In this document: positions 12,801 to 23,871 of the stretch, in pieces
Layout of the letters: each line of letters starts with the position of its first letter
How positions within the stretch are numbered: the stretch's first letter is position 1
Source of the DNA: Gaertneriomyces semiglobifer
Lineage: Eukaryota; Chytridiomycota; Chytridiomycetes; Spizellomycetales; Spizellomycetaceae
Reading direction: 5' to 3'
NCBI GenBank assembly: GCA_025558075.1
Contig: JAHLKF010000008.1
Location: forward strand, 62,001 to 126,000
DNA: 64,000 bases
Notes under the pieces: model-generated
Databases searched by the model: none
Seen by the model: only the letters and a program-made list of their open reading frames with translations
What the model was told of the DNA's origin: nothing
Translations under genes and position numbers: made by a program

Positions 12801-13650
12801 CTGACAGTAGGGCGCACATCCACGTCCGTGCCACTCACATTTATGATCACTATACGGTCGGGAAACACCTTAGAAATCAGCGGAATCGAATGCAAGGAGA
12901 AGAATAGGTTCCAAATCGCAGCTAGTTGGTCTTCCCCCAGAAATGTTCTCTCGTTTTCAAATACTATCTGCGCTAAAGCGGTATTGCATACACCGCGCAC
13001 GCCCCAGTCTGGGCAAGTATAGAAGCACTCCAAACCGGCGACCAGTGCGACGGCCATCAGCGAAAGCGGTGCACCGATCAAGTGAAAGAGCTCCTGCACC
13101 GCAGAATAGTAACCTGGCAAGCCATCAGTACGTGCTTCAACCAAGAGGCAGCAATCATCCCACCTCTATCATCTGTTTGAAAGCTGAGTGAGACCTTATC
13201 GAATTTCTTTTTTCCGTCTGGTATGCGTCGGTCGAAAATGGTCGCGAGGTCATACAGGAGGCCGGCCGCTTGAATACGGATTTCTCCCATGAAGTGACCC
13301 AAAACAGATGTTAGCTGTACAGCGTAATGTACAGTTATTCCCTCGAGTACATCCTCGAGTGCGATTAAATTCTGGTCATTTAACACATCCATCCCGATCC
13401 CGAGTGGGCCCCCGAATCCTCCCACGTTGCTTATTACCGCTGCGGTCGATGCAGCCACCGGTGAGAATAAACTTCCCGGCATGCTGCTGCCCGTAGCGGG
13501 CAAAAAAGTTCGCGAGACATCCGCCGCTTGTGCTGCTGTTGTTGAGAAGAAAGTCTTGACATTTTGAATCCATAGAGAAACGTTTTCTCTGTCGTGATGT
13601 GGTATGCTAAAGGAAATCTGATGTCCCCGAAGCCCCCCGGTGGTAGCCAT
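6839..13650 (-). CDS. Giant HEAT/ARM-repeat protein, family not recognised
   Basis: About 14 exons, coding from ATG at 13650 to TAG at 6839-6841, give roughly 2,000 residues. Long exons fill 11.75-9.73 and 9.66-8.6 kb. Clear junctions include 13195/13093 and the intron that removes the stop near 9,700 (...SPLLQ joined to SASILVMSEF...). Nearly all of it is alpha-helical solenoid with repeating Leu/Ala helix pairs, such as DPAVRLRTLDIIRTFSKY and DSEVRVTAIKMI. An acidic loop (near 8,290-8,250, DVDIEAEIHHID) interrupts it. No kinase, GTPase or membrane motif is seen. Such solenoids usually scaffold protein complexes. A FOCAD/RST1- or adaptor-like role is possible but I see no diagnostic match. 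The exact exon ends between 7.5 and 7.8 kb are uncertain. Confidence 0.7.
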
Positions 13651-14699
13651 CCTCGTGTATTATGGGCATTCCCACCTGTAGCTGCCTCGACGACTGTAAC
13701 TCAAACTATGAATATCCTCAGTATTTCGTATGTGTTGGTTCGCGCGTGTATTGAAGCACGACGCGTCGACGCACCTCGAAGCGACCAACTTTTTGTCCGA
13801 TTCGGACGGTAACGGACATCCTTTTTTTTTTCTCTTTCATCTGTCAATGACTGTCATCCATCCAAGCAGCGTAGCCGCTGCTACTGTCGTTCGTAGGAAA
13901 GGAGGGATGGCCATACGGTTCTACAAGGCATTGGCGAGGATGCAATGTTTGTCTTACAATGGGCTGATGCCTTCTTGGACGACGGGTGTGACACCGAACT
14001 TGCAGTCCTGATCACCACGAATGGACGGCCATCCAAGGTTTGAACCTCGAATTTGAACAAACAGGCAATATTTTCCTTTCAAAAGGGCGTGTTCGGTTTG
14101 GCATTCCCTGCAGCAATATGCACCGATCGTACAAATTCTTCGCTTTGGTGGGTAACGCTGCTTGCTTTGTACGCCTGCATCACGGCTCCGAGGAACCGTC
14201 CGCAGAGGGTATGAGCATTCTGCTCTATCCACGTGAGACATCCGTCGTCTTCGCCGACAATGGTGAGGCGCACTTGAAATGTACCGTGTGCTCTTCGCAC
14301 CCAACACAGATCTACTTCAATAAAGTAAATAATCCGCAGTTGTTGTGGTCCAGAGATGACTCCGCGAATCCTTGCCTCGGTCTGCGTCATACGCCTGTGT
14401 GCGAGGATTTAAAAGCTGGACATCACTCGGACAATTCGCATACGCGAAACACCACGTCTTTCAGATCCAGGCCTTACGCTCATCATCAACGACGGCAGCA
14501 TCTAACAGATTCTCCCGGTTATTTACTTAAAGAAAAGCCAACTGCAGCAGCTTCTCAACATCCACTGCATTAGGTGACCACCCCGCCTGTACAGTCGACT
14601 GTAACTTTTTCTGTACATTTGTCTACCCTTCTGTAAGACTTAATCCTCACCGGGGTTACTGAAAAACGTGATTACGGTTTTCAGTAAGTAAGCCAAGCA
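13651..14699. other. Intergenic, short frames only
   Basis: This lies between the divergent HEAT and CDC25 genes. A plus-strand frame at 14040-14573 and a minus-strand frame at 14079-14390 overlap each other. Neither shows a recognisable domain. A plus-strand stretch at 13909-14040 (GIGEDAMFVLQWADAF in one frame) could be an exon, but I found no convincing continuation. A spliced small gene here cannot be excluded. Confidence 0.4.
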
Positions 14700-16508
14700 A
14701 TGTCCAAAAGACGGGTGGATCTGCAGTTTACAAAAGGGTTTGAAGTGGCAAATGGATATGAACCATCGCCAATCAAAAATGCGGCCCCACAGAAGCCGCC
14801 AAACCGAGAGTTCAGCTCGCCCATGACGGCCTTGGCCACTGATATGAGCTTCAACTTATCTGTGCGTCAGGGAAGGTATATTACTGCCATGTTTGTAGCT
14901 TGCAACCTGTATATTTGACTGACTGCCTACGCTTCAACAGCAATATAAAAACCCCACGCCTTCGACCAGCCGATTTTATCCGCAAAGCGTTGGCGAATGT
15001 AAACGACACTGACCATGATGAGCCGGTGTCGCCTCTCGCTTCACAACCTATACTCCGACATAGCCACCCGCCTTGTTCGCCTATGGATCACAACGACACT
15101 CACTATACCAATGAGCAAATGTAAGGTTGTTCCAACTTCTATCGATCCTGGCTGAGCTAACATGCGCTTGGTTTCAAGAGTGGCGCCTGACATACGGTTA
15201 TCGTCCTCCCCATTGTCGTTCACTGGTCCATTCAAACGGTAGGAGTGCGGCTGAAAGTTTTAGTAATATGACAAAGCCTCCATAAGTTTCTAAGATGTGA
15301 ATCGGACAGAGGGAACCACCACAAGAGCCATTGGCTTCAGCGGTCACGGGCAATACACTTATCCAGATCCATGGAACACATGCGGCTACCCCGCCCTGTG
15401 TTTCCTCGCTTGGTAAATGATGCCTTCAATATCAATTCCGCCACTGGTTATTCAAGCTGTTTGAACGCAGTGTACCGAGCCTACGCTGTTGCAGCGAAAG
15501 CGCCAGCTTGCTCCTACGTCAACCTCAAGGATAAGAACCATTGATAGTGACGACGAATTCCTATACCCGGAGGCATGCGGTAGTTCAGGAACATCCTGCT
15601 CGCGGCCCTCGTCATCATTGCCACCGCTTAAAATGCGACGTACCCAGAGTTGCTCAGCAGTTGGTTCCGACAAAGACACAACGTTCAACCTAACAACCGA
15701 CCCAGAGCTGGACTCTGCGTTGCTTCCATGGTTTCCTGGCAGGAGCGATTCACACAAGCGTATAAGCGGCGAGACGGTGAGTTTTGTAGGTGCACCCGGG
15801 CGTGTAAAACCTTTTACTAAACGCGGTTTCAATAGCTTGGTCATCTCCTGGACGGTCACTTCGATGATAAAGTCGACGAGTACTATATTTTGTAAGTGAG
15901 CATGTGGTTAAATGGGGTGCCTTTTCTATTCCACCACAAAGCTCATCTACGTGGTCCTCAGGGATTGCCGATTTCCTTACGAGTTCAACGGTGGCCACAT
16001 TGCGACGGCACGTAATATCAACACCAAATCAGAACTAATAGACCTGTTCTTCAAGCCTCCAAGAAGCGAAAAGAACGTCGTGGTGGTATTTCATTGCGAA
16101 TTCTCTTCTCATCGAGCGCCCCGAATGTAAGCCATACTTCTTGAGTGAAATTGCCGATCACACGCTAGACAAAAATTCCAGGGCGTCGTTTATGCGCAAA
16201 TACGACCGGCAACTGAACATTGAAACCTACCCGAATCTGCATTACCCCGAGATATACGTACTCGAAGGTGGTTACCGAAGGTTCTACTCCGAGTTTAAGG
16301 TGAGCATTAGCGCGTGTATTACGGAAGCTCCGACCGTTAGTGACTGTGCCATCCGCGCGACGCACGCGTTCAGGCTCGTTGCACTCCTCAGAAGTACGTT
16401 GAAATGGTCGACCCGGCATTTATCCACGATCTCAAGACATCGAAGGCCGCTCACAGGAGAGAATTCGGACGGAGTGCGTCACAAAGTTACGTTGGAGGGA
16501 ATTGTTAG
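14700..16508 (+). CDS. CDC25: CDC25-type dual-specificity phosphatase (mitotic inducer)
   Basis: A multi-exon gene; the first exon is 14700-14875. The N-terminal half is Ser/Pro-rich (PVSPLASQP, KMRRTQSCSA), the sort of segment targeted by mitotic kinases. The rhodanese-fold catalytic domain follows: ISGETLGHLLDGHFD, VVLRDCRFPYEFNGGHI, then the active-site loop HCEFSSHRAPRM (the CX5R cysteine and arginine are intact). After it come NLHYPEIYVLEGGYRRFY and a short tail ending at 16508. CDC25 removes inhibitory phosphates from CDK1 to start mitosis. The tail is short and I see no 14-3-3 site that I would call with certainty. The gene is followed after 165 bp by AHI1 on the same strand. Confidence 0.9.
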
Positions 16509-16673
16509 ATGTTCCAATGACCAGGAAGTCCCTGTTTGGAAACTGGTGTTGGCACTATAGGAATTACTAAATATACTAGAAGTTGTGATTCATGAGCTTG
16601 ACGAAGGTTATCTTTCATTGGCAATTCTGGTTGGAATTGTACAATACCTGAATTTTTGGCGAGCCTGCTTGTC

Positions 16674-19600
16674 ATGCGAAGGACCAACTCAGAAGTTATC
16701 GCCATCTCATCAGGTGGATGGCGACAACCAAAGCAACCCGGTAGACTCCGCGCATCACTTCAGACTCTAGAACGCACTCGATCTGAGGGCTCATTTGTCA
16801 AGCTGGAACGAAATAATGAGCAGAGTAGAAGTTTGGAGAAGTTAAGGAGGAGCATCAGCGACTCGGCTGACCTTTACCCAGGTTTCGCTTCGCCGTTTGC
16901 GCGCGCGGGAGGAAAACAGCTCGGTGTGCCTGAAAAGCCGCATAGGGATACGCCGGCCAAGAGCAGGAAACATGAAAGTAGAAGAAAAAAGGCAAGGCAT
17001 GCTTCTGGCGCTAAGCCAGCGGCTGGTCCGAGCCTCCCAGTCGACTCTGCTCCTTCAAAAGTTGTAAAGCGCAAAGGCACAAGACGTGATAGAGGTGACG
17101 CCATATATGTGCCCTTGAACGATGTTGGCAGCGAAAATTTGCAGACGCTTCCCGAAAAGAGTGAAAGGACAACACGATCAAATAGACGACGAAGGCTCTC
17201 CGAGCCCGCAGAAGGTAATGATTCTCCGGCAGTATAGCAGTTCATACCCGGTGCTCAAACGTCTATCAACTCAGCGTTGCCTTCTCCAAGCACTGAAGCT
17301 GCTCCGAAGCAGAATGTTCGCCATGTACCGATTAACGAATCACCGCCGTCCCAGGAAGGGTTACCAACACCACCTCGGAGGGAGAGATTCAATCCACTTC
17401 TGACAGAACAAGATTTGGAGAAATCAAAACCTTCATCGTCGCGGACTACCACTGTGCGTTGGGAGTTCCCTCCACCAGAAGATGTCGACACTGCACTTGA
17501 CCCTGTCAGCTCAAAGTCACTGACGTCGATAACTGGCAACCAGAAGGAGATCGAAGTCGAGCTGGATGCGGACATCATACCGAAGTCCCACGTGGCAGTT
17601 CCTAGTAGGAGAGACACGATACGAGAGCCAATAACGTCGAAACCTGCTCGCCCAATGGACTCACCTATATCGCTCAACGCTTCTAACGCAAGTGATCAAG
17701 AAAAGCTTCACGAAGGTAACTTGAAGCAACCATTCGTCGAAGGGCACTCTACTGCAGTGTTGGTAGTCAAGGTGCTCAGCTCGAGCTGGCTTCCGCCGAA
17801 TATGCGTATCACGCGACCGGTAGTTTTGGGTCACTTGCTTGGTACGACCTGCAAAGCTTCGTCTAGCACTCTGCGCGTGTTTACACTTCCCTGCCAGATG
17901 GTGTCCAGGGAGTCTACCTCAAGGATGACGCAAAGGTGCTGAAGACCAAGGTTGGTAGGTAGCGCCCAATCCTATAAGCTAGCTCTCGACATTTTCTGAC
18001 CGACCGCAGCCGTACGATCTCATCTCGCATGGGACTCTGGTACCTCAGTGGAATGAGGAGCTCATTTTTCCCATCGGTGAAGCATCGGCATTAGGTCCGA
18101 ACTCCATTTTATTATTTGAGGTCAGCGGGCAGGATGCCTCCCTTCCCGTCGCATCCGTTCTTGGGTAGGTAGGTATTCCGCACTTCAGTCCATCAAAAAG
18201 ATGCTAAGTGAACAAGAACCCCAATGCCACTGCAATACCGCATAGCATGGGGCTTTCTCAAACTTGCAGCGTTGGTTAATAAACGCGACAATGGAAAGAT
18301 GAGCCGACTGCAACTCTACGCTTATCCGGAGAATGCTCACTACTCAACGCACGATTCTTGCCCGGCCATTTTCCGATGTTTCGAAGCGAGCGAAGGAAGG
18401 CGAGAACCATACCCAGCTACGCTGTAAGTGCTTCACCCCACCACTGGCCGGCGGGCCTCAAGATTAACTAGAATTCAGGCTCGTGTCGGCCTCCATCCAG
18501 CAAAGGATTCAAAATCCTATAGGCGATCCGAAAGATGCTTCGTTGAGGCTCGCTGAACGTGAACCAACACATCAGGTATATTTGTGCCTGTCCTGTACAA
18601 TCACTTCACTTTCTCACTGATGTGCTCAGCATCAAGGAAGTGCGGGCAGATCAGATTCGCCGCAGGCCGCTGAAGAACCTCTACCAAATGTCCGTTTCCA
18701 TGATGTTGTTTGATTTATCATCGCACTGAACGTGATTTTTAGTCTGTACGGCGGCGTCTTGGAAGATGTTCTTTGCCAAAGACCTGTTTGTATAACGTGG
18801 AGGCGGGCGTAGGGTAAGCGTGAAGCGTATTATGTTCCGCTATTGAATCCAGATTAACACCCTTGACAGAGGTGCTTCAGCGTGTTGCTTCTCCAATGAT
18901 GGCAGTTACCTAGCTGTGGCCTGCCTACAAGCTTCCAGCTATCCAGTCCAAGTACACCGTACGCTGACAGGAGATAGGATAGCCATATTACATGGGCACC
19001 TCGGACTAATTTATCAAGTTGTGTGGGATGCTGACGACAGGTACGTTCACGCCTACCGTTAATCGACCACCAGCTGATAACACCTCTCCTCCACAGAGGT
19101 CTCTTCTCTGCCTCCTCTGACGGCACGGTTCGACATTGGATATCAAATGAACCTGGAAGCTGGGAGTGCGCCGCGGTATATCATCACCCCTCATTTGTTT
19201 ATGCCACCGAGTTGAGTCCTGTTGCAAACAAACCAAGGTATCTATCTGCTTGATCGTTCGGCGAGGCGGAAGATATCGTTTGTTAAGCGATGAATAGGCT
19301 GATTGCTACGGGATGCCACGATGCGTTGGTCCGGCTTTGGCCTCTCAAGCCATTCAGCCAACGACAGGCGCGCGGCGCCGTGCCCCTCCGTATTCTAAGC
19401 GGTCATGCAAGTGGTGTCCATAGCGTTACATTTGAGAGAGACGGACACAGGCTATTTACCGGCGACGCTACCGGACTTATAAAAGTATGGCGCGGCGGGG
19501 ACGCCGGAAAGTATACATGCATCAGTGACATAACCCTTTTTCAGGTAAGATTAGTACGCAGAACTTCATTCGCTACTAATTGCTGAAGGGCATTTGCATT

Positions 19601-20309
19601 TCAGAATTCCATCATCAATCTGTCGTTGCATCCTATCCACAATCGCATATTGGTACGATGCGCATCTGCCGGCATGTACACAATTGATACACGCACCTTC
19701 CGCATTTTGACGGCATACCAGCCCACTTTTGAAACTTCCTTTACCCGGCCAAATTACTCACCATGTGGTTCGTTCGTGCTATGCGGCGCGGAAGATGGCC
19801 GAGTATTAGTATGGGACACCGACTTCAGCGAAATATTGCCGTCGCAGCCATATGTAAACTTGGGATTGGGTTGCATTATGCAGGTCGCATATCATCCCCA
19901 TTATGATATGTGCGCGTTCGCTGGCATCGGCTCGGATGCGACCGTGAGCGTGTGGTCACGAGCCGAGGACAGTCAGTCAGAGACCAAGCCAATCAAAGTG
20001 GACGCTCCCCACTGGGGCGAACACATCGCGGCCATGCAGCGCAATAGTATGGCAAGGACCTCCTTGCATCCGTTACCGGAGAAAGAGAGGACTGGCCTCC
20101 AAAGATCCCGCGTAGGATACAGTTTTGAATCCCGAAGACGTAAAAGGCCATCCGTGAGTCATCAAGGAAGCGAGGGCCTTGGAGCAGAACGCGTGCAAGA
20201 CGAACAGGATTCCATGGAAAACATCGACACAAACCGACCACCTTTGACGCACTGGAGCTCACAAGCTTCCGTTATTGGTACAGTACACGAAGAAGCACGT
20301 CGTGAGTGA
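16674..20309 (+). CDS. AHI1: Jouberin orthologue (AHI1), transition-zone WD40 protein
   Basis: About ten exons, near 1,000 residues. The N-terminal 300 residues are basic and low complexity. A C2-like region follows (VYTSLPDGVQGVYLKDD, PYDLISHGTLVPQWNEE, LIFPIGEASALGPNS). Next is the jouberin-specific block YRIAWGFLKL...LRLQLY-like (SRLQLYAYPEN). Six or seven WD40 blades come after that: GHLGLIYQVVWDADD, SSDGTVRHW, HHPSFVYATEL, ATGCHDALVRLW, GHASGVHSVTF, SGEDGRVLVWD-like (CGAEDGRVLVWD) and AYHPHYDMCAF. The order matches animal AHI1 throughout. AHI1 acts at the ciliary transition zone and basal body. The animal C-terminal SH3 domain is not seen here; the tail is basic and Ser-rich. The start is the first ATG of the open frame. 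A splice donor overlaps the stop, so a small extra exon is possible. Confidence 0.85.
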
Positions 20310-20470
20310 TCAGATTCCCATCTTAGAATAATGCAGAAACAGAATAATTTAAAATGACGGTAATCGACTTGACTTTCCTAGTTCATTTTCGTTTGTTGGT
20401 GCGACCCGCTTTGAAATCTGCACATTGGGCGCCGTTAGACGACACCTTCGAAGCAAAACGCTGTGCGTGT

Positions 20471-21947
20471 CTACTTACACACTATGTCGCCATCCTCCAC
20501 AACATAGTCTCTGCCTTTTTGCATAGACTTCCCAGCAGCCTTAACTGCATTTTCTGAACCAAGCACTTTCAAATCATCAAATTTCATTACCTCTGCAGTC
20601 ACGAAGGCCTTTTCAAAATCAGAATGGATAACGCTAGCAGCAGCTGGGGCCTTCGTTCCTTGGCGGATGGTCCAAGCACGAACTTCATCCACGCCCGCAG
20701 TAAAATCTAGTCGGCTGTCAATAAGTCTATGCATTTCTCGCGTCAAACAGTTCGTGACATACAGTTGATTAAGCGCAATGCCTTGTAGCCGGCAAGGATA
20801 ATTGACGGCATTGCGGAAGGCATCACGTTGGGCAAACCATGTGTGTTAGAAATGTCTTTGAGGTAGCCTGTCCTCTCCGCAATTGTCATGGCTGCCAGTT
20901 CGGCTTCCAGCTGGCCAGAATAAGGTATCAACAGGTCGCCAGGATGGAACTTATCAATCCATTCTTTGATCTTTGGGATCCAGGAATTGGAATTCCGCAA
21001 GTATTCTTCTTCGCTGACGTTGCATAGATATACGACTGGCTTCGCAGTCAGAAGCTGCATCGTATTTATCACGTCCACTTCCTCTGCCGACCACTCTTTC
21101 GCACGTACGTCCGCCTCTTCAATGACTACACACTCGTACACTTGCTCGTAGACTTTGAGCTCATCGAGCTTAGCCTGGGTTGTTGGTCCACCTTTCCCCA
21201 TGCGATTGACCTCCTTTTTCTTTGCCTCAAGCTGCTTGGTCAAAAACTCTTCGTCCTTGAGACGCAATTCCTCATGAATGATTTCAAGATCTCGAACTGG
21301 GTCAACGCTGTCCTCTACGTGGACCACATCCTCTGACTCAAATGCTCGACAAAGGTGAAAAATGCCATCCACAGCTTTGATATTGGCCAAGAAAGCATTA
21401 CCAAGTCCTTCTCCCTCCGCAGCGCCCTTTACTAAACCAGCAATGTCAATGACCGTCAAGTTGGCGGGGGTGGTGAGCTTTGGCTTGTACAGGTCGCACA
21501 GCCAGTCGAGTCTGGTATCAGGTACAGCTACTCGAGACTCGGACGGATCTATGGTGCAAAAAGGGTAGTTCTAAGTGCATGTTAGAATCACCACCTGATA
21601 CTCTCAATGCTTGATTGAGCTCAATATACCTCTGCAGCCACAGAGGACGAGGTGAGGGCATTAAACAGAGTCGATTTGCCAATATTGGGCATTCCGACGA
21701 TGCCCTGGCAACGAGAAATGAACAGCGGCTCCACCAACATCAACCGTTTCCAACCTCACACCATTTTAAGATTATTACTTGGCCGTCCTAGCATTGGCTT
21801 CTCGGCAGTGACTGGCGCTGATTTCGATGGGCCCTTGGCCTTTTTGCTCTTGGCGGTAAATCCCCGACATCCTATCCATGACGCCTGCGGAATCGAACAG
21901 ACCCCGGAGAAGGCCAACGCCCCCAAAGGCTGTCGAGCCAGAAGCAT
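20471..21947 (-). CDS. Obg-like ATPase (YchF/OLA1 family), probable mitochondrial form
   Basis: Four exons (21762-21947, 21630-21704, 20763-21570, 20471-20706) give 434 residues. The G domain has [15 protein letters not shown] (P-loop) and [17 protein letters not shown] (switch II). The family's unusual specificity motif, expected as NxxE, appears in [14 protein letters not shown] coiled coil ([17 protein letters not shown]) and the C-terminal TGS domain ([31 protein letters not shown]) complete the family layout. YchF/OLA1 proteins hydrolyse ATP and touch ribosomes. The first 40 residues are rich in Ala, Leu, Arg and Ser with no acidic residues ([15 protein letters not shown]), like a mitochondrial presequence. 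Cytosolic OLA1 starts near the [13 protein letters not shown] block instead. It is divergent with the RCF2-like gene. Confidence 0.88.
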
Positions 21948-22141
21948 TTCCGCAGAGCTGCCTTCAATACAAAAAACTGTCGACGATGGATCCTTTCGTC
22001 GTAAGAGTAGTTGTATTATTGTAATAATAAAGGGTCAAGATGATGTAAGGCGCACACGCGTGCGTTCGACCTTCGAAAGAGTCTTCCACCGTCAATGAAA
22101 GCCTCGCACCCTTTAACGGCGAAGGGGCAGTTCAGAGGTGA

Positions 22142-22150
22142 TATATAAAA
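22142..22150 (+). promoter_or_regulatory. TATA box of the RCF2-like gene
   Basis: TATATAAAA followed by GGG lies 153 bp upstream of the ATG at 22303, at a normal distance for transcription starting near 22180. Position and sequence only. Confidence 0.55.
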
Positions 22151-22302
22151 GGGTAGGTGAGGGCTGCTGAATCCTGTGTGCTTTCAGCAAGATCTAAGAG
22201 GTTTGCAAAGCAAGGGAGTACGTTTACAGAGTTACAGTGAATCAAGCGTGAACTGCCATCCGTTCAGTATTGCATCTTTCCCCCAAGTTACCATTCGAAT
22301 CT

Positions 22303-23418
22303 ATGGCCGATTTCAATCTCACTTCTCACATTAACGAGAAATCTCGTGTTCCTCCAGAGGGTAAAATACTCTTCGGTTTGCGATGAACGGACTTTCCTAC
22401 CTGACGCACGTGTTCTTAGAAAAGGAGAGACTTTACAATCATATCGTATGGGAAGGTATCAGGGCGTCTATGATTGGAGGAGTCCTCGCCACTGCAGGTC
22501 TTGTTGCAGCCCATAAGGCATCGCCGACCTTTGCGCGCGTTTCGCTGCCATTCAAGGTGGGAAAAGCCTGAAAGAACGAAAGAGGGTTTGACCAAGTGTT
22601 TACCGTGCTATTTGTGCCTAGGTTTTTCTCGGGCTTGCCGCCACTACCGGTACTTTCTTCACTGTATCAGGTGATTGTCGGATCGACCATGTGGCTTAAA
22701 TGATGATGTTGACACACTCATCGTCTGTTGTGTAGATCGAGTTTCCGGTCAGGTAGCGCGGGAAGCGGCTGCCCGGTGGTCGGCTAATCGTAACGAAGCT
22801 GCAAATGCTCTCCGCCGCGAATTTTCTCCTATAGTTGTTGTGCCAGAGGTGACCGGTGCCAAAGAATGGTTTGTCAAACATCGATACCCTGTTGTTGGTG
22901 GGTGCTCCGAATTCCCGACTTTGATGCGAAACCTTCTCTGCTGATATAATTGAGGACAGCCGCGGTCTGGACTGGTGCGTTAGGAGGCACTCTGCTGTAC
23001 AATGCACAACGTGGAGACATTACCAGATCACAGAAAATCATCAATGCTCGTCTGCTTGCTCAGGTGATGGGTAAGGAGGGGCTACATAAGCGATAGAGAT
23101 GCATGATGCTCTTGAACTCGTCACTGATGATGAAATGTTCCTTGACAGCTCTGTGTGGTGTCGGCGCAATTGCAGGTGAGATGCACCTCCACCCGCAGCG
23201 TACTCTGGTGTGATCGAAAACTAATCTGTGTGCGATTCTTCAGGTTTGACTGCAACCGAGTCACACGAAATTCAAGTTGGTGAGTATTTTGAACGGTCGC
23301 TTTGAGGCTGCTGCGAATTTCTCCCCCAGCCGTTGCTGAGATAGACAATCAACTAGATCGCCACTGGGAAAGTGCCATGCAACAAGGCGCAGCGGCGAAG
23401 CACCATCCATCCGCGTAG
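22303..23418 (+). CDS. RCF2-like HIG1-domain mitochondrial protein
   Basis: Eight exons (22303-22360, 22420-22556, 22622-22670, 22736-22897, 22960-23070, 23149-23175, 23244-23279, 23330-23418) give 222 residues with consistent phases. A first hydrophobic hairpin (GVLATAGLVAAHKA, VFLGLAATTGTFFTV) follows KERLYNHIVWEGIRAS. An amphipathic Ala/Arg-rich linker comes next. A HIG1-like pair of helices then has WTGALGGTLLYN, the basic motif RSQKIINARLLAQ and CGVGAIAGLTA. This mirrors yeast Rcf2: N-terminal hairpin plus C-terminal HIG1 domain with its R-x3-aQ signature. Rcf proteins tune cytochrome oxidase and supercomplexes in the inner membrane. The family call rests on layout and motif, not on strong identity. 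Confidence 0.62.
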
Positions 23419-23871
23419 AGTGCCAGCTGAAGCAGGTTTCGGTACAGGTTCCGTGCAGTACGTGGGATCTTGCAAGTTTAATCGGTATAAGTAGCAGAAA
23501 TCTCTGTTGTTTGCAGAATGCCCTTCTCTACTCGGAGGACTATTAGCAATGAATATGAAATCATCGGTCGCTTACATGGCTGCAGGCAATGGAGGGAATG
23601 TGTTTCGTTGTCGTGTGATTGGGTATTCCTTCTCTTGAAACAGCATCGGAATCAGCGCCATTTCAGCGAGGTTAATTAAAGAATTAAATAAAAGTTGGCC
23701 GCTCTCTATTCTACTTGTTCCAAGTCCCTTTGCTACAGATGTGCTGCTGTGAATGCTCCGTGTTTGGTCATCAACATGATCATTTAGATGCAGCAAGATG
23801 ATATGTTTGCTTCGTCGCGGTTGAGCTTGAAGCAGCCGAATAATCGCGGCGGTCATGCCTATTTCCAAGAG
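23419..23871. other. Convergent 3' spacer
   Basis: This lies between the RCF2-like gene (+) and MTC6 (-). A minus-strand 98-codon frame (23572-23868) lacks an ATG and any domain. Nothing else is supported. Confidence 0.5.

Noticed and set aside
14040..14573. 177-codon plus-strand frame before CDC25, considered as a checkpoint-clamp (Rad9-like) gene
   Set aside because: Starts at TTG, lacks family blocks, and upstream space is too small for the missing domains.
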